From positions 1 through 35,475 of the forward strand of contig NZ_BMVG01000060.1 of NCBI RefSeq assembly GCF_014650595.1: DNA of 35,475 nucleotides. The letters are read 5' to 3'. The DNA comes from Streptomyces alanosinicus. GTDB lineage: Bacteria; Actinomycetota; Actinomycetes; Streptomycetales; Streptomycetaceae. Under the pieces are notes generated by a model. The model saw only the letters and a list, made by a program, of their open reading frames with translations. It had not been told where the DNA came from and ran no database searches. Shown here piece after piece: positions 33,728 through 35,475 of this stretch (the first letter of the stretch is position 1; each line of letters begins with the position of its first letter). Position numbers and translations under genes: made by a program.

Positions 33728-35467
33728 GTGGCGCCTGACATGGAACCCGATGTCCAGTACGCGGTCGGCCTAGACATCGGGGACGGAGAGAGCTCCTTGT
33801 GCTGGCTGCCGACTCACGGACGGAAGAGAGCACGGGTTTACACAAGGGGCACCGACGGTGCCGCCATCGTGACGGCCCTGGGACGCAAACGCCTGGATCA
33901 GAGGAAATACGAGTACGTCATCGGTGAAGCAGCTGTGCTGGCGAAGGATGTCCTGCACTTCAGCGTCAACTTCAAGACCCGCCCCGACCCGGAAAGCCTG
34001 GCAGCGCCGGAATCCGTGCGGTTCGCCCAGATCCTCCTCACCGAGTTCTTCTCCCGGCACCCCGAGGTCGGCAGAGATTGCGTGGTGTACGTCGGCCACC
34101 CCACGGGATGGGACCCCGAATCGGTGACGACGTATCGCCAGCACTTCTCGTCCATGGACCAGCCCGTGCGGCTCGTGCCGGAGTCCCAGTCCGCGCTCGT
34201 ACACGTCAGGGACCGGAGAGCCGGACGGCGTGAGGCACACAAATTCGACCGGGTACTGGTCGTCGACATCGGGTCGTCCACGACTGACTGCACGTTCGTG
34301 GAGGACCTGATCCCACAGAACCTTCAAGTGGGCTCCGACCTGGGCTGCTCATTGATCGACCAGGATCTTGCCAAGAAGGTGCGGGAGGCATTCGCGGGAA
34401 ACAAGGAGTTCACCAAGGCTCTTGATCAGGACGGCTCGGAGGAAATGCTGCGGCTCGTGTGCCGCCGGGCGAAGGAAGCCCAGTTCACGGGTACCGATGT
34501 GCGCCTCCAGGAACTCCAAGCCGGCTGTGACACCCGGTTCACCCCCTTCGTGAACCCCGCCCTGAGCTGGCTCAGGAGTGTAGACATCCCGCGACGCGTG
34601 GTCCGAGGCCCCGGCGGCTGGGCCGAGCGTTTCGCCGACATCCTGACGGAGGTTCGCGGGCTGCTCGGCGAGGTAAGGCCCGAGCTGGTTGTGATCACCG
34701 GCGGCGGTTCACGCATGCCCGTCGTACGCCAACTGTGTCTCGACTCGTTCCCGGAAGCCGCTCTCGAGAACGACACCGACCCTTACCTGTCCGTGGCCCG
34801 AGGGCTCGCCAGTGTCGGACGTCACCGAGTCAACGTGGCACGGTTCCGGCACGACATTCAGGCCCTCAAGGACCGGCCTGCATTCGAGGAGAAGATCCGC
34901 ATTGGGCTGCTCGACGCGTTTGACGAGGCCAAGAACACCCTTCTGACCGGTCTGCTGGAGAGAGCCAACGACGTGAACGCCAGCGCACACGACGAACAGG
35001 AGATCGACGCACTCATCCACCGACTCACAGGGATGGATCAAGTGCTCGCTCGCCTGCGCGTACGTCTCAGTGCCGAGCTCACCCCCATGGCACTGGACGT
35101 CTGCCGCTCATACAGCATCCGCGACGACCGGTTCGCACTGGACCTTTTTCTACCCGGCATTATCGGCACCGCCATCAGTGCGCGTATCCGTCCTATGTGG
35201 CGCACACTTCGTGCCGCACAAATCGTACTGAGCTCATTTAAGCTCCTTAAATGGCCTACAATGTTCGGGCTGAAGTATTTGAAGAAGCACCCATACGCTG
35301 TCAGCCCCGCGCAACTCAAGGGCGCGGGAGTCATAGTCGCTGCTGCGCTGGGTCTCACGAAAGCAACCGAAGCTGGTGCCCGCCAGCTCATACGTACGAC
35401 ACTGCAGAAAGCTCAGCTAGTGTTCCGTGATCCGGTTCGTGTCACCTGCAGTGTTCTGCCTCGTTGA
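33728..35467 (+). CDS. Hsp70/actin-fold ATPase
   Basis: A 579-residue protein with an actin-type ATPase domain: phosphate-1 motif GLDIGDGESS (14-23), phosphate-2 VVDIGSSTTDCTF (178-190, Asp180), and adenosine motif VVITGGGSRMP (321-331), with a linker-side DPYLSVARGLA. The length resembles Hsp70, but the C-terminal part (about 370-579) does not look like the substrate-binding domain of DnaK: it is helical and ends with basic segments (RPMWRTLRAAQIV, FKLLKWPTMFGLKYLKKHPY). GTG 33728 is preferred, eight bases after GAAGAGGG; ATG 33740 is an alternative. It overlaps the end of the NTPase gene by 11 bases, showing coupled expression. The window ends eight bases after its stop. Confidence 0.85.
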   Translation: MAPDMEPDVQYAVGLDIGDGESSLCWLPTHGRKRARVYTRGTDGAAIVTALGRKRLDQRKYEYVIGEAAVLAKDVLHFSVNFKTRPDPESLAAPESVRFAQILLTEFFSRHPEVGRDCVVYVGHPTGWDPESVTTYRQHFSSMDQPVRLVPESQSALVHVRDRRAGRREAHKFDRVLVVDIGSSTTDCTFVEDLIPQNLQVGSDLGCSLIDQDLAKKVREAFAGNKEFTKALDQDGSEEMLRLVCRRAKEAQFTGTDVRLQELQAGCDTRFTPFVNPALSWLRSVDIPRRVVRGPGGWAERFADILTEVRGLLGEVRPELVVITGGGSRMPVVRQLCLDSFPEAALENDTDPYLSVARGLASVGRHRVNVARFRHDIQALKDRPAFEEKIRIGLLDAFDEAKNTLLTGLLERANDVNASAHDEQEIDALIHRLTGMDQVLARLRVRLSAELTPMALDVCRSYSIRDDRFALDLFLPGIIGTAISARIRPMWRTLRAAQIVLSSFKLLKWPTMFGLKYLKKHPYAVSPAQLKGAGVIVAAALGLTKATEAGARQLIRTTLQKAQLVFRDPVRVTCSVLPR

Positions 35468-35475
35468 GCCAGGCA

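Noticed and set aside
1..35475. tRNA genes, rRNA genes or CRISPR repeats
   Set aside because: None recognised on either strand. The element at 25357-31084 sits in a protein gene, not at a tRNA end.

Overview
The window looks like actinomycete, almost certainly Streptomyces, DNA. GC is very high, GTG starts and GGAGG-type ribosome sites are common, TTA codons are rare and clustered, and many families are typical of Streptomyces accessory regions. No rRNA, tRNA, CRISPR array or core housekeeping operon is visible. The whole window reads as accessory DNA assembled by transposition.

Layout. 1-1736: a small secreted protein, then decayed sequence ending in a HExxH-protein fragment cut by an IS3 element. 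1734-3934: an IS3 remnant whose orfA side is replaced by an intact IS30 element with 20-21 bp inverted ends. 3973-13014: a five-gene bisindole cluster. One strand carries a translationally coupled operon for a StaO/RebO/VioA-like tryptophan oxidase, a StaD/RebD/VioB-like chromopyrrolate synthase and a StaP-like P450. Divergently there is an imine-reductase-like enzyme and a class A flavin monooxygenase. Three of the five genes carry TTA codons. 13258-16440: an IS graveyard (truncated IS256, frameshifted ISL3, half an IS110). 16463-19068: a TetR regulator divergent from a 2OG/Fe(II)-oxygenase-like protein and a PLP-dependent dehydratase, with a perfect palindrome between them. 19591-25029: an unknown protein, an IS5 remnant, a second TetR/oxidoreductase pair, broken genes and a zinc-finger protein.

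25141-31276 is a reconstruction: one small gene (nucleoside deoxyribosyltransferase-like) has been split by an approximately 5.7-kb element. Its first 72 codons lie at 25141-25356 and its last 63 at 31085-31273. Between them are 12-bp inverted ends, two tyrosine recombinases separated by a small HTH protein, and two cargo genes (inositol-monophosphatase family, tandem GNAT).

31285-32445 holds hairpins and DUF6233-type remnants. 32446-35467 is an overlapping pair, a KAP P-loop NTPase and an Hsp70/actin-fold ATPase, whose role is unknown but which resembles two-ATPase conflict or defence modules.

Family assignments rest on motifs and remembered family sequences. No database search was run.
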